A DNA stretch of 64,000 nt from Pelomonas sp963422775. GTDB taxonomy: Bacteria > Pseudomonadota > Gammaproteobacteria > Burkholderiales > Burkholderiaceae_C. Shown one piece after another: positions 8,877 to 17,089 of this stretch. Below the pieces are notes generated by a model, which was not told the DNA's origin, searched no databases, and saw nothing but the letters and a program-made list of their open reading frames with translations. The position numbers and the translations under genes are program-made. The DNA is taken from positions 1-64,000 of the forward strand of contig CAUJSJ030000157.1 of assembly GCA_963422775.4 (NCBI GenBank), given 5' to 3'. Position 1 is the stretch's first letter, and each line of letters starts with the position of its first letter.

Positions 8877-9070
8877 GCTCTGCTCCCCATCTGGCGCGAA
8901 GTTCCATAACGCGCTGACACAATGGAACCATCTGATCGCCGCCGATGGGGGCCGCATGGAAACAATTCGTAAATCCGCGACGCGCCAATCTGCTCCTTTC
9001 CAAATTGGACGAACGAGCGCAGAAGTTTTCTGAATGAATTTCTTCCGTGAAAACCCTATTGTCTCGATCA

Positions 9071-9170
9071 ACCGAACGAGATCACTGGACAAACGTTCGG
9101 TCGCGCCGATGCGCTGGGATGTTGAGGGACATAGACAAGCCTCAGCGCAGCAACGTCGCAACCGTTCGGT
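9071..9170. promoter_or_regulatory. Three copies of octamer CGTTCGGT in a divergent promoter region
   Basis: ACCGAACG at 9071-9078 and CGTTCGGT at 9094-9101 form an inverted pair with 15 bp between; a third copy, CGTTCGGT, is at 9163-9170. They sit in the 418-bp gap (8877-9294) between divergent genes, where no protein gene is seen. They are candidate binding sites for a local regulator such as the LuxR-type protein or AlpA. Confidence 0.5.
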
Positions 9171-9294
9171 CCACGTTACGCATGGCTGGACAGGCCGGCA
9201 ACAACGTTCTGCAATTCGTCCCGGGGCATTTCACACGCCGCCGGAATCGCGACGAAGAGCGCACTGCAGCCCGGCGTCTCCACAGGAGAAGGAG

Positions 9295-9729
9295 ATGGAC
9301 TCAGACGACATCGCCACCACCAGCGCCTCTCGGCGCAGCGCTACCTTCCGTGCGCTTCACCGCAAGCTCGATCCGATCGACGGGCCTAGAAACCTTGGAG
9401 CAAAGCGGCTCGCGCTACGCGACCAGCGACACCGACAGGATGTCGCCGACTGGCATGTAGGCCTTCTCAAGACCGGCAGCCAGGGAACCTGCGTCCTGAT
9501 CTCCTGCAGCGGCACCGTCGCCTTTGCCATCGCTCAAACGCCAACTGGCTTGTTCATCGAGAAGCGATGCTGCCCACCCACAGGACCTCGGACCTCGCAT
9601 GCCATGCTCTTCGAGGACAGATCGACATTCGACCGATGGTGCGACATCGAGCCCACACGCTTCGACGATCCACTGCTATGTGATCTCCTGCGCCGTCGCG
9701 GTCATGACATCTTTGCCGGACACGGCTGA
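9295..9729 (+). CDS. Hypothetical protein preceding the LuxR-type gene
   Basis: 144 residues from ATG at 9295, preceded by AGGAGAAGGAG. No family was recognised. The protein is soluble, with a compact central part (GTVAFAIAQTPTGLFIEKR) and a C-terminal part (FDRWCDIEPTRFDDPLLCDL). Its end overlaps the start of the LuxR-type reading frame (ATG at 9703) by 27 bp, so the two were probably co-transcribed and coupled. Because it heads the transcript that leads into the conjugation genes, a regulatory role is possible but unproven. Confidence 0.65.
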   Translation: MDSDDIATTSASRRSATFRALHRKLDPIDGPRNLGAKRLALRDQRHRQDVADWHVGLLKTGSQGTCVLISCSGTVAFAIAQTPTGLFIEKRCCPPTGPRTSHAMLFEDRSTFDRWCDIEPTRFDDPLLCDLLRRRGHDIFAGHG

Positions 9730-10482
9730 TCTGCTCGGCCAACAGACGCTGCACACGCCCGCGCACTCGCTGCGGGTGCTTCACCTCCTCCCAGACATCG
9801 CCAAGGCAGCCAGCGAGCAGGCTGCGGTCGAATTGTTCTGGCGCGCCGTGCGCACATTGGGGGCCGACGCCGGTGTGTTCGTCAGCGCGATCAAGGAAGA
9901 AGCACAGCAAGGACTTCAATCCGGTCGCTGCTCGCCTGCGACCCGCGATGGGCGCACCAGTATTCCCGCTTCGACTGGCATGAGCACGACCCCTGGCTCC
10001 GACACGCACTTGACAGCCAAACGCCAATCCGTGGCGAAGAGCTCCACGTGCGGCTGGACGAGCGAGAGTTCATCGAGCGGTCAACAACGCTCGGGTTCGC
10101 CTCGACCGTCGTCGTACCCGCCCCCACCTGCTTCGGCGGCGCTCGGTACGGCGTGTTGGTTCTCGGCTCGAACCACGCGCAATGCTTTGCCAATGCCGAC
10201 TACGACATGCTCAGGATCGTCGCGCGAGCGCTCGCGATGGAACTCCATGAGTGGCTGCTACGAGCCCTGCGCGAAGACCTGCTGGAGAGGTCCGAGATCA
10301 CGCTCGACGAGATAGACCTGCTGCGCCACGAAGCGGCTGGCCACACCAGCAAGATGATCGCAGCCGTATTGGGCATCAAGCCCAGGGCCGTCGACTACCG
10401 ATTCCAATGCGCGAGCGCCAAGCTCAACGCCCCTGACCGACGAACCGCGATGCGCATCGCCCGCCTGTACGGCCTGATCTGA
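9703..10482 (+). pseudogene. LuxR-family regulator with autoinducer-binding domain, frameshifted
   Basis: The first frame from ATG 9703 gives LFWRAVRTLGADAGVFVSAIKEE, then loses homology near 9900. Sequence continues in a second frame as RSLLACDPRWAHQYSRFDWHEHDPWLRHAL (autoinducer-binding domain) and ends with a GerE-type HTH (EITLDEIDLLRHEAAGHTSKMIA, then AVDYRFQCASAKL) at 10482. One missing base at about 9896-9902 restores a protein of about 259 residues. LuxR/TraR proteins often switch on conjugation genes in response to acyl-homoserine lactones. No luxI is in the window, so it would be a solo. If the lesion is real, quorum control of the downstream virB operon is lost; the second frame from ATG 10048 could still express the HTH part. 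Confidence 0.8.
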
Positions 10483-10495
10483 CGCGCATTTGGTG

Positions 10496-10509
10496 ATTCG
10501 CGCGCGAAT
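10496..10509. promoter_or_regulatory. 14-bp perfect palindrome upstream of the virB operon
   Basis: ATTCGCGCGCGAAT is its own reverse complement. It lies 14 bp after the LuxR-type gene and about 100 bp before the first gene of the conjugation operon, so it is a candidate operator. Confidence 0.5.
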
Positions 10510-10552
10510 GCCGACCTCCTCAGGGCTTTCGCAAAAACTAACTTGATCTCAT

Positions 10553-10591
10553 GGCTCGCAACGAGCCGCACGACGCGCCGGAAACGGCGCG
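10553..10591 (+). promoter_or_regulatory. Leader hairpins before the virB operon, one with a GAAA tetraloop
   Basis: GGCTCG-CAA-CGAGCC (10553-10567) is followed by a 7-bp stem CGCGCCG/CGGCGCG closed by a GAAA tetraloop (10574-10591). The second hairpin ends 19 bp before the ATG at 10611, so folding could affect ribosome access. Confidence 0.5.
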
Positions 10592-10610
10592 CTTCAGCGA
10601 GGTCAACGCC

Positions 10611-11183
10611 ATGAAGTTTCAGTCCTTTGCGCAGACGTTCTTGAGCACCTGTAGAGGTGATCGCCACCGCAACAGCCAGCGTCAGCTGCCGCGCTACGCG
10701 TTCGGCGCTGCCACCGTCCTCGTCTCGACGCTTTCTTCAACATCAGTGCATGCAGTTGACGGTTGCACCGTGCTGCTCTGCCTGGCCGCACCGAGCTGGC
10801 GCTCCATCGAGCAGTGCGTGCCGCCAGTCCGGCAGGTCCTGCGCGACCTCGCGCGTGGCAAGCCCTTCCCGGCCTGCACCATGGCCGGCGCCGGCAACAC
10901 CGCGAGCCATGACTGGTCGGCAGCGCCGGACTTCTGCCCGCCGCAATACACCCGCGTGTACGACGGCCCCCACGGCCCTGTCTACACGTGCGACTACGAA
11001 GGCGCCATCTCGGTGACCGTCGACGGCGTCCCGTTCGCGCGGACTTGGTGGTCTATGGGCGGTGACTCCGCGACGGACTTCAGCCCGACCGCCAAGACGC
11101 AGCTCGGCACCTGGGACAAGCGCTTCGACGACGAGTTCGCTGCATGGCTGGCCAACCAGCCCAGCGCCGCGCCGCAGAACTGA
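10611..11183 (+). CDS. Cys-rich periplasmic protein, first gene of the conjugation operon
   Basis: 190 residues. An unusually long N-terminal region with a hydrophobic stretch at about 29-45 (YAFGAATVLVSTLSSTSVHA) looks like a signal peptide ending before VDG. The mature part starts with CTVLLCLAAPSWRSIEQC and continues with PFPAC, DFCPP and YTCDY, so it carries at least six cysteines that may form disulfides. The C-X4-C plus later Cys layout recalls TrbM/KikA-like accessory proteins of conjugation systems, but this is a loose similarity. It lies 9 bp upstream of virB1 and probably acts in the periplasm during pilus assembly. ATG 10611 was chosen because the upstream codons overlap the leader hairpins. 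Confidence 0.65.
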   Translation: MKFQSFAQTFLSTCRGDRHRNSQRQLPRYAFGAATVLVSTLSSTSVHAVDGCTVLLCLAAPSWRSIEQCVPPVRQVLRDLARGKPFPACTMAGAGNTASHDWSAAPDFCPPQYTRVYDGPHGPVYTCDYEGAISVTVDGVPFARTWWSMGGDSATDFSPTAKTQLGTWDKRFDDEFAAWLANQPSAAPQN

Positions 11184-11192
11184 GCCAATGCC

Positions 11193-11708
11193 ATGGACAT
11201 CACAGCGTTCATGACGCTGGCGCTAGCCTGCGCGCCTGCCGTTCACATCGACACCGCACGTGCGCTCGTCGAGGTCGAAAGCGCCCTCAATCCCTGGGCC
11301 ATCGGCATCGTTGGCGGCGCCCTCGTGCGGCAGCCCCGCCACCGCGATGAAGCACAGGCGACTGCGCGCGCCCTGCAGACCAACGGCTGGGACTTCAGCG
11401 TCGGCCTCGGCCAAATCAACACGCGCAACTTCCGCCGGCTCGGCCTGACGCTGGAGGCCGCGTTCGAGCCCTGCTCGAACCTGGCCGCGATGCAGGTCGT
11501 GCTCATCGAATGCCATGAGCGCGCGAGCGCATCCGCTGGCGACGAACAACGCGCGCTTCAGCGCGCCCTGTCTTGCTACTACAGCGGCGACTTCTCCACC
11601 GGTTTTCTGCACGGCTACGTGCAGCGAGTGATCAACGCGTCGGCCACATCCAGGCGCCCGGCTTCCCCGCCCCCGGTCCTCAAACGAAACCCCAAGGAGA
11701 AGCCATGA
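11193..11708 (+). CDS. virB1: VirB1-like lytic transglycosylase
   Basis: 171 residues, SLT fold. The catalytic Glu is Glu29 in VEVESALNPWAIG; the supporting motifs SVGLGQIN (about 68-75) and ALSCYYSGDF...GYV follow in usual order. It opens peptidoglycan locally so the secretion channel can be assembled. There is no obvious signal peptide beyond the short hydrophobic N-terminus (FMTLALACAPA). The last third is Pro/Arg-rich and probably disordered. The stop overlaps the virB2 start (ATGA at 11705), so translation is coupled. Confidence 0.92.
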   Translation: MDITAFMTLALACAPAVHIDTARALVEVESALNPWAIGIVGGALVRQPRHRDEAQATARALQTNGWDFSVGLGQINTRNFRRLGLTLEAAFEPCSNLAAMQVVLIECHERASASAGDEQRALQRALSCYYSGDFSTGFLHGYVQRVINASATSRRPASPPPVLKRNPKEKP

Positions 11709-11995
11709 AGCGCAATGCTCGTCTCACGCGCGCCGCCCCGGCGCTGGTCACTCAACTCGCTCTGCTGTCCATGTCGCCCGCGTTCGCGGCCGGCTTCGAC
11801 AAGATCAACGACACCGTCACGAACGTCAACGCGATCCTGATGACGGTCGCCGTGGCGGTCGTCACGATCGCCATTATCTGGGCCGGCTTCAAGATGATCT
11901 TCCAGGGCGCACGCCTGGTCGACGTCGCAAACATCCTGATCGGCGGCACGCTGATCGGTGGCTCCAGCGCCATGGCGAGCTTCATCGTCACCTGA
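11705..11995 (+). CDS. virB2: VirB2-like major pilin
   Basis: 96 residues. A signal peptide ends at SPAFA/AGF (about residue 29); two hydrophobic helices (ILMTVAVAVVTIAIIWAGF and ANILIGGTLIGGSSAMASF) are split by a short cytoplasmic loop QGARLVD. This is the standard TrbC/VirB2 pilin layout. It forms the conjugative pilus after cleavage. It sits between virB1 and virB3 as in the canonical order. Confidence 0.92.
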   Translation: MKRNARLTRAAPALVTQLALLSMSPAFAAGFDKINDTVTNVNAILMTVAVAVVTIAIIWAGFKMIFQGARLVDVANILIGGTLIGGSSAMASFIVT

Positions 11996-12009
11996 ACGCG
12001 GGCTCAACT

Positions 12010-12342
12010 ATGCAAAGCGAAGCAATCTACAAGGGCGCCACGCGCCCGGCCATGAAGATGGGCATCCCGCTCGTCCCGCTCGTGGTCCTGTTCGGCGGCA
12101 GCATGCTCCTCGTCATGTGGGGCGGCGCGCTGATCAGCTGGTGGATCGCGCTCGCCGTCGTGCTGGCCCTCGGTCCCGCCCTCGCCTGGATGCGCCACGT
12201 CACCGCCAGGGATGACCAGCGCTTCCACCAAATGTTCGTGGCGCTGAAGCTGCGCCTGCACGACCGCAACCACGGTCTCTGGCAGGCACGCAGCTACTCA
12301 CCCACTCTCTACCGAGGAGCCAGCGATGTTTGGCACGTCTGA
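12010..12342 (+). CDS. virB3: VirB3-like inner-membrane protein
   Basis: 110 residues with the family's N-terminal IYKGATRPAMKMGIPLVPL motif and hydrophobic helices at about 18-55. The remainder is cytoplasmic and basic. VirB3 works with the VirB4 ATPase during pilus assembly. Its end overlaps virB4 by 17 bp, consistent with the close partnership of the two proteins, which are fused in some systems. Confidence 0.92.
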   Translation: MQSEAIYKGATRPAMKMGIPLVPLVVLFGGSMLLVMWGGALISWWIALAVVLALGPALAWMRHVTARDDQRFHQMFVALKLRLHDRNHGLWQARSYSPTLYRGASDVWHV

Positions 12343-14809
12343 TCGCCGCTCGGGCCCACGCTGGTTCGACAAGCAAATCGCGCGGCCTCGCCACTGGGCG
12401 CAGGCCCGGACCGAGAACCCGCTGGCCGCCTTCGTGCCGTTCTCGTCGCTGCTCAGCCCGCACGACGTCATCACGCGCGGCGGCGACTACCTGCGCGTCT
12501 GGCGCCTGGAAGGCGTCCCGTTCGAGACCGCGGACGAGCCCCATGTCGCGGAGCGCCACGAGGCCCTGTGCAGCCTGCCGCGCAACCTGGCCGGCGGCCA
12601 GTGGGCCGTCTGGATACACCGCCTGCATCGCAACGTGTCCGACGGCCTCGACGATCCGCAGGAGCCCGGCTTCGCACAGGACCTCTCCCGCGCCTACCAG
12701 GCGGAGCTGGGCCGGCAGCCGATGATGAGCAATGAGCTCTACCTGACGCTGGTCTACCGTCCCAATGTGTCGCGAGTGAGCCGGGCGCTGCAGCCCCGGC
12801 GTCGGACACGGGAAGACATCGCCGAGCGGCAGGCCGAAGCCCTTCGCGTGATGGAGGAGCGCACCGCCCTCGTCGATCGCGTGCTGCGCGGCTTCGGACC
12901 ACAACTGCTCGGCGAACGCCTTCAGAACGGGCGCCGCTACTCCGAGGTCGCGGAGTTCCTCGGCTACCTGGTCAACGGCATCGGGCGGCCCGTGCCGGCC
13001 GCTGCTGGCCCGCTGTATCGGACCCTGCCCACGACTCGCCTGTCCTTCGGCGGCGACAAGCTGGAGTTGCGGCACGGCGACGGCCGCCGCTGCGCGGCGC
13101 TGGTCGACATCACGGAATACGCCGATGCGGTGGAGCCCGGCGTTCTCGACGCCCTGCTCTACGAGGACAGCGAGTTCATCGAGACCCAGAGCTTCTCCAT
13201 CCTGCCGCGCCGCGAAGCCATGCGTGCGCTCGAGCTGCAGCGCGACCAGTTGATCGCCAGCGACGACGTTGTCGCCACCCAGATCGCCGACATGGACGCT
13301 GCCTTGAACGATCTCGGCGACGGCCAGTTCTGCATGGGCGAGTACCACTACTCCCTGGTCGTGTTCGGGCGCGACGCGGCTGACGCGGGCCGGCGCGCAG
13401 GCAGAGCCATTGGCGCCGTGGGCGAAGCCTCCAGCCTGCAGATGGCGCCGGTGGACCTCGTCGCCGACGCGGCGTGGTTCGCGCAGATGCCGGGCAACTG
13501 GCAATGGCGCCCCCGGGATGCCAAGCTGTCCTCCAGGGCTTTCGCGGCGCTGGCCAGCGCCCACAACTTCGCCACCGGCAAGCGCGACGGCAACCCGTGG
13601 GGCCAGGCCCTGGCGTTGCTGCGCACGCCCTCAGGCCAGCCGTACTACCTGAACCTCCACGCCAGCCCCGAGGACGAAGACTCCGCCGACAAGAAGTTGC
13701 CAGGCAACACGCTACTGATCGGCTCGACCGGCGTCGGCAAGACCACGCTGGAAATGTTCCTCCTCACGTTGACGCGCAAGTGGGATCCGGCACCGCGACT
13801 GGTCCTCTTCGACCTGGACCGCGGCTGCGAGATCGCGGTGCGCGCGCTCGGCGGAATCTATTTCGCGCTGGAAGCCGGCCGGCCTACGGGCTGCAACCCG
13901 CTGCAGTGGGAGGCGACACCGGCCCGAATCCAGTTCTGGGAGCAATGGGTCAGAGCCTTGCTCGCGTCCGCCCCCTTGCCGCTGCTGCCAGCGGACGAGC
14001 ACGCCATTGCCAACGCGGTCCGGGCCGTCGCGCTGATGCCTGCGCCGCTGCGCCGGCTTTCGACGGTGCGCCAGAACCTGCCCAAGGCCGGCGAGAACAG
14101 CCTCCACGAGCGCCTCGGCCGCTGGTGCGAAGGCGGCGCGCTGGGCTGGGTCTTCGACCAAGCTGACGACCGCCTCCAGAACCTGCGTGACGCCCGCGTC
14201 ATCGGCTTTGACACGACGGAGTTCCTCGACCTGCCGGAAGTCCGGACCCCCGTCATGATGTACCTGCTCCAGGTCATGGAGGAGCTGGTCAACGGTGAAC
14301 GGCTGATCTACGTGATCTCCGAGTTCTGGAAGGCGCTCGATCACGAGGTCTTCAGCGAGTTCGCCAAGCAGAAGCAGAAGACCATCCGCAAGCAGAACGG
14401 CTTGGGCATCTTCGACACCCAGAGTCCGTCGGACGTGCTGCGCCACCCGATCGGCCGCACGATGGTCGAGCAGAGCGTGACCAAGATCTTCCTCGCCAAC
14501 CCGGAGGCGGTGCGCGAGGAGTACGTCGACGGCTTCGGCCTCAGTGAATCCGAGTTCGAGATCGTTCGCAGCCTGGCGTCGCAAGGCGGCAGGCGCTTCC
14601 TGGTCAAGCAAGGCCACGCCAGCGCGATCTGCGAGCTGGACCTGTCCGGCCTGGAAGAGTTCATCACCGTGCTCTCGGCGACCACCGACAACGTGGCGCT
14701 GCTTGACAACATCCGCGCCCAGCATGGCGACGCCCCTAATGACTGGCTTCCCGTTCTGCTTCGCGAGGTTCAGCATCGCAGGCTCCACACCCTCAGGAGA
14801 GTCGCATGA
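12326..14809 (+). CDS. virB4: VirB4-like conjugation ATPase
   Basis: 827 residues, family length. The N-terminal CagE/TrbE domain runs to about residue 420. The Walker A motif GSTGVGKTT lies at about 465-473 and the Walker B region YVISEFWKAL at about 650-660; the usual Asp before Glu is Ser here. The RecA-like C-terminal part includes QKTIRKQNGLGIFDTQSP and PIGRTMVEQS. It powers pilus biogenesis and substrate transfer at the inner membrane. It overlaps virB3 upstream and the small periplasmic gene downstream (ATGA at 14806). Confidence 0.95.
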   Translation: MFGTSDRRSGPRWFDKQIARPRHWAQARTENPLAAFVPFSSLLSPHDVITRGGDYLRVWRLEGVPFETADEPHVAERHEALCSLPRNLAGGQWAVWIHRLHRNVSDGLDDPQEPGFAQDLSRAYQAELGRQPMMSNELYLTLVYRPNVSRVSRALQPRRRTREDIAERQAEALRVMEERTALVDRVLRGFGPQLLGERLQNGRRYSEVAEFLGYLVNGIGRPVPAAAGPLYRTLPTTRLSFGGDKLELRHGDGRRCAALVDITEYADAVEPGVLDALLYEDSEFIETQSFSILPRREAMRALELQRDQLIASDDVVATQIADMDAALNDLGDGQFCMGEYHYSLVVFGRDAADAGRRAGRAIGAVGEASSLQMAPVDLVADAAWFAQMPGNWQWRPRDAKLSSRAFAALASAHNFATGKRDGNPWGQALALLRTPSGQPYYLNLHASPEDEDSADKKLPGNTLLIGSTGVGKTTLEMFLLTLTRKWDPAPRLVLFDLDRGCEIAVRALGGIYFALEAGRPTGCNPLQWEATPARIQFWEQWVRALLASAPLPLLPADEHAIANAVRAVALMPAPLRRLSTVRQNLPKAGENSLHERLGRWCEGGALGWVFDQADDRLQNLRDARVIGFDTTEFLDLPEVRTPVMMYLLQVMEELVNGERLIYVISEFWKALDHEVFSEFAKQKQKTIRKQNGLGIFDTQSPSDVLRHPIGRTMVEQSVTKIFLANPEAVREEYVDGFGLSESEFEIVRSLASQGGRRFLVKQGHASAICELDLSGLEEFITVLSATTDNVALLDNIRAQHGDAPNDWLPVLLREVQHRRLHTLRRVA

Positions 14810-15228
14810 GCCATGTCATCAAGATCCTTGCCATCGCCGCCATCGCATGCGCGTCCGCGGCCCAGGCGCAGTTCGTCAAGGGCAATGAAGCCGTTCGGCT
14901 GCTGGACGACGGCAAGAAGGTCGTCGAGACGCCGCCTCTGCCGAAGACCGCATCCTCGCGAATGTCGCCGTGCAAGGCCGATGGAGGCTGCCATGTCGGC
15001 CCCTGGCGCATGGTCGAGACCGCTGGCGGCCTTCTGGAATGCACAGAGGTCTACGCCCGGCCAACAACCTGTCGCGCGTCTTCGTACGGGACGGAAAAGC
15101 GCAGCCGCCTGTGGGTGGTGAAGGTCGGAGGGAGCTGGCTGCAATGTCAGTTTCCCGACGTGAAGAGCAAGTGCGTGCCGATCTTCGCTCCCCCGCCCGC
15201 CAATCTGCCGTACGACGCCGTGCAGTAG
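14806..15228 (+). CDS. Small secreted protein between virB4 and virB6
   Basis: 140 residues with a signal peptide (IKILAIAAIACASAAQA/QF) and a mature region containing six cysteines (SPCKADGGC, LLEC, TTC, LQC, KSKC). No family was recognised. Cleavage looks like signal peptidase I, although the AIAC within the leader could be a weak lipobox. It occupies the place where virB5 or an exclusion protein sits in canonical operons. Start and virB4 stop overlap, so it is part of the operon. Entry exclusion or pilus-tip support are possible roles, not shown. Confidence 0.7.
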   Translation: MSHVIKILAIAAIACASAAQAQFVKGNEAVRLLDDGKKVVETPPLPKTASSRMSPCKADGGCHVGPWRMVETAGGLLECTEVYARPTTCRASSYGTEKRSRLWVVKVGGSWLQCQFPDVKSKCVPIFAPPPANLPYDAVQ

Positions 15229-15237
15229 GAGTGCCCA

Positions 15238-16335
15238 ATGTTTGCCTGGCTCGGATCAAAGCTGGACGTCCTTCTGCACGGCTACGTCCTGAGCGTGGTG
15301 TCGGCGCTGTGCGCGGCCCTCACCCCCATTGCGCTGACGGTCATGACGCTCTGGATCATTCTGTATGGATGGGCCGTGGTCAGGAACGAGGTGTCGGAGA
15401 CGATTCCTGCCTTCACCTGGAAGATCTTCAAGATCGGTTTGGTCCTCGCCTTCGCGCTGCAGGGCGGCTTCTACATCTCCAACGTCGCCGACACGGCAAA
15501 CGCTTTGTCGATGGGCGTCGCTTCGACCTTCCTGCCGGCGGGAGTTGATCCCAGCACGATCACTACGCCTTATGCGCTGCTGGACAAGTTCAACGACCAA
15601 GCCAGCTCCCAGACCGCGGACATCATGAAGGAGGCAAGCATGTTCCGGCTTGACCTGCTTCTCGCTGCAGGCATCTTCTCGATCGGGTCGGTGCTGTTCC
15701 TCTGCATGGCGCTCTTCGTCGTGACGCTGGCTAAGGTCCTGCTGACCTTCGTGATCGGGGTGGGGCCACTGTTCATCCTGTGCCTTGCCTGGCGCCCCAC
15801 CGCGCGCATCTTCGACAGCTGGCTGTCGATGGTGCTGAACTCCGTAGTTCTCGCTTGGTTCGCGTTCTTCGCCCTCGGTCTCAGCACGTTCATGGGTGAA
15901 GCCATATTCCTGGCCATTCACGACGGTGGCGGCTTCTTAGGCGGCACATTCAACGTGCTGGGCGAGGCCATGCGGTACTGCGTGCTGATGATCCTGATGG
16001 CCATCATCTGCTTGCAGGCACCCAGCCTCGCCTCTGCCCTGACCGGTGGGGCCGCGGTTCAGCAGGGCGTCCAGATGATCCAGAACGTCCTGATGGCGTC
16101 GTCCAACCTCCGGTCGCGGCGTAGCGCCGGCGGCGCGACTGGAACAGGTGGCGGCGTCGTTCGCGCTGGAGTCGGGCTCCCCTACACCGCTGGCCGCGCC
16201 GCAGGAGCAGCTGCAACCGTGGCCGGCGGCCTCGCCGGCACGGCCGCCACTGGCGCCGGCGCCCTTGCTCGACATGGATACGGCGCCGTCAGGACGGCCG
16301 CCTACAAGCTCGCCGCCATGCGCGGCCGGACTTGA
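15238..16335 (+). CDS. virB6: VirB6-like polytopic membrane protein
   Basis: 365 residues with the TrbL/VirB6 pattern: N-terminal segment at about 15-45, a large loop, then clustered membrane helices at about 138-162 (LLLAAGIFSIGSVLFLCMAL), 165-185, 198-222 and 238-260. The last 80 residues are Gly/Ala-rich (GAAATVAGGLAGTAATGAG), as is common in the family. It forms the inner-membrane part of the translocation path. It comes before virB5 here, the reverse of the Ti-type order. Confidence 0.9.
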   Translation: MFAWLGSKLDVLLHGYVLSVVSALCAALTPIALTVMTLWIILYGWAVVRNEVSETIPAFTWKIFKIGLVLAFALQGGFYISNVADTANALSMGVASTFLPAGVDPSTITTPYALLDKFNDQASSQTADIMKEASMFRLDLLLAAGIFSIGSVLFLCMALFVVTLAKVLLTFVIGVGPLFILCLAWRPTARIFDSWLSMVLNSVVLAWFAFFALGLSTFMGEAIFLAIHDGGGFLGGTFNVLGEAMRYCVLMILMAIICLQAPSLASALTGGAAVQQGVQMIQNVLMASSNLRSRRSAGGATGTGGGVVRAGVGLPYTAGRAAGAAATVAGGLAGTAATGAGALARHGYGAVRTAAYKLAAMRGRT

Positions 16336-16359
16336 ACCCTGCGTTGAAGGAGAAACACC

Positions 16360-17055
16360 ATGCGAATCCGGAACAAGCTCGCTACGGCGATCCTCGCCAT
16401 CGCAGGCGTGGGCAGTGCCCACGCCAGTGGCATCCCCGTCATCGACATCGCCAACCTGGTCCAGACGATCCAGCAGGTGCTCGACGACGTCACGCTGATC
16501 ACCAACCAGGTCCAGCAGATCCAACAGATGCAGGCGCAGCTGACCAGCATCAACGGCGTACGCAACCTGGGCAACGTCTTCAACAGCACCGCCCTGATGA
16601 ATTACGTGCCGGCGAAGGCCTTCGAGGCGCTGCACGCCATCGACGCCTCCGGCTATGCAGGCCTGGGCACGACGGCGAGGTCGCTACGCGACGCTGCCAT
16701 GGTCTACAACTGCCTAGACCTGGCTGGCGTCGCACGCACCCGGTGCCAGGCCACGCTCGCCCAGCCGTATCAGCACAAGGGCCTGCTGCAGGATGCCATG
16801 AGCCGGGCGTCCGGGCGGCTCGGCCAGATCCAGGCGCTGATGAACCAGATCAACGCCACGACCGACCCGAAGTCGATCCAGGAGCTGCAGGCCCGCATCG
16901 GCGCCGAGAACGCGCTGCTGGCCCACGAGCAATCCCAGGTGCAGATGCTGCAAGGCATGGCCGAGAGTGAAGAACGCATCGCGCGCTCGCGCGACCGAGA
17001 GCGCCAGTACGAGATGCTGAACCGCACCGGCAAGGTCTCCGACTACCTGCACTGA
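16360..17055 (+). CDS. virB5: VirB5-like minor pilin
   Basis: 231 residues. A signal peptide (LATAILAIAGVGSAHAS) is followed by a long, largely helical mature protein (LVQTIQQVLDDVTLITNQVQ, then QIQQMQAQLTSI) typical of VirB5/TraC pilus-tip proteins. The C-terminal half is also helical (IGAENALLAHEQSQVQML). It has a good ribosome site (AAGGAG). It lies 24 bp after virB6 and 34 bp before virB8. Confidence 0.88.
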   Translation: MRIRNKLATAILAIAGVGSAHASGIPVIDIANLVQTIQQVLDDVTLITNQVQQIQQMQAQLTSINGVRNLGNVFNSTALMNYVPAKAFEALHAIDASGYAGLGTTARSLRDAAMVYNCLDLAGVARTRCQATLAQPYQHKGLLQDAMSRASGRLGQIQALMNQINATTDPKSIQELQARIGAENALLAHEQSQVQMLQGMAESEERIARSRDRERQYEMLNRTGKVSDYLH

Positions 17056-17089
17056 CGCCGGCCCCCCTCAAGCCCACAGAGGTCTCCGT

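Noticed and set aside
9034..9294. N-terminal extension of the gene at 9295 back to 9034
   Set aside because: Low-complexity Arg/Ser text, no ribosome site, and it covers the octamer cluster; the ATG at 9295 has AGGAG.
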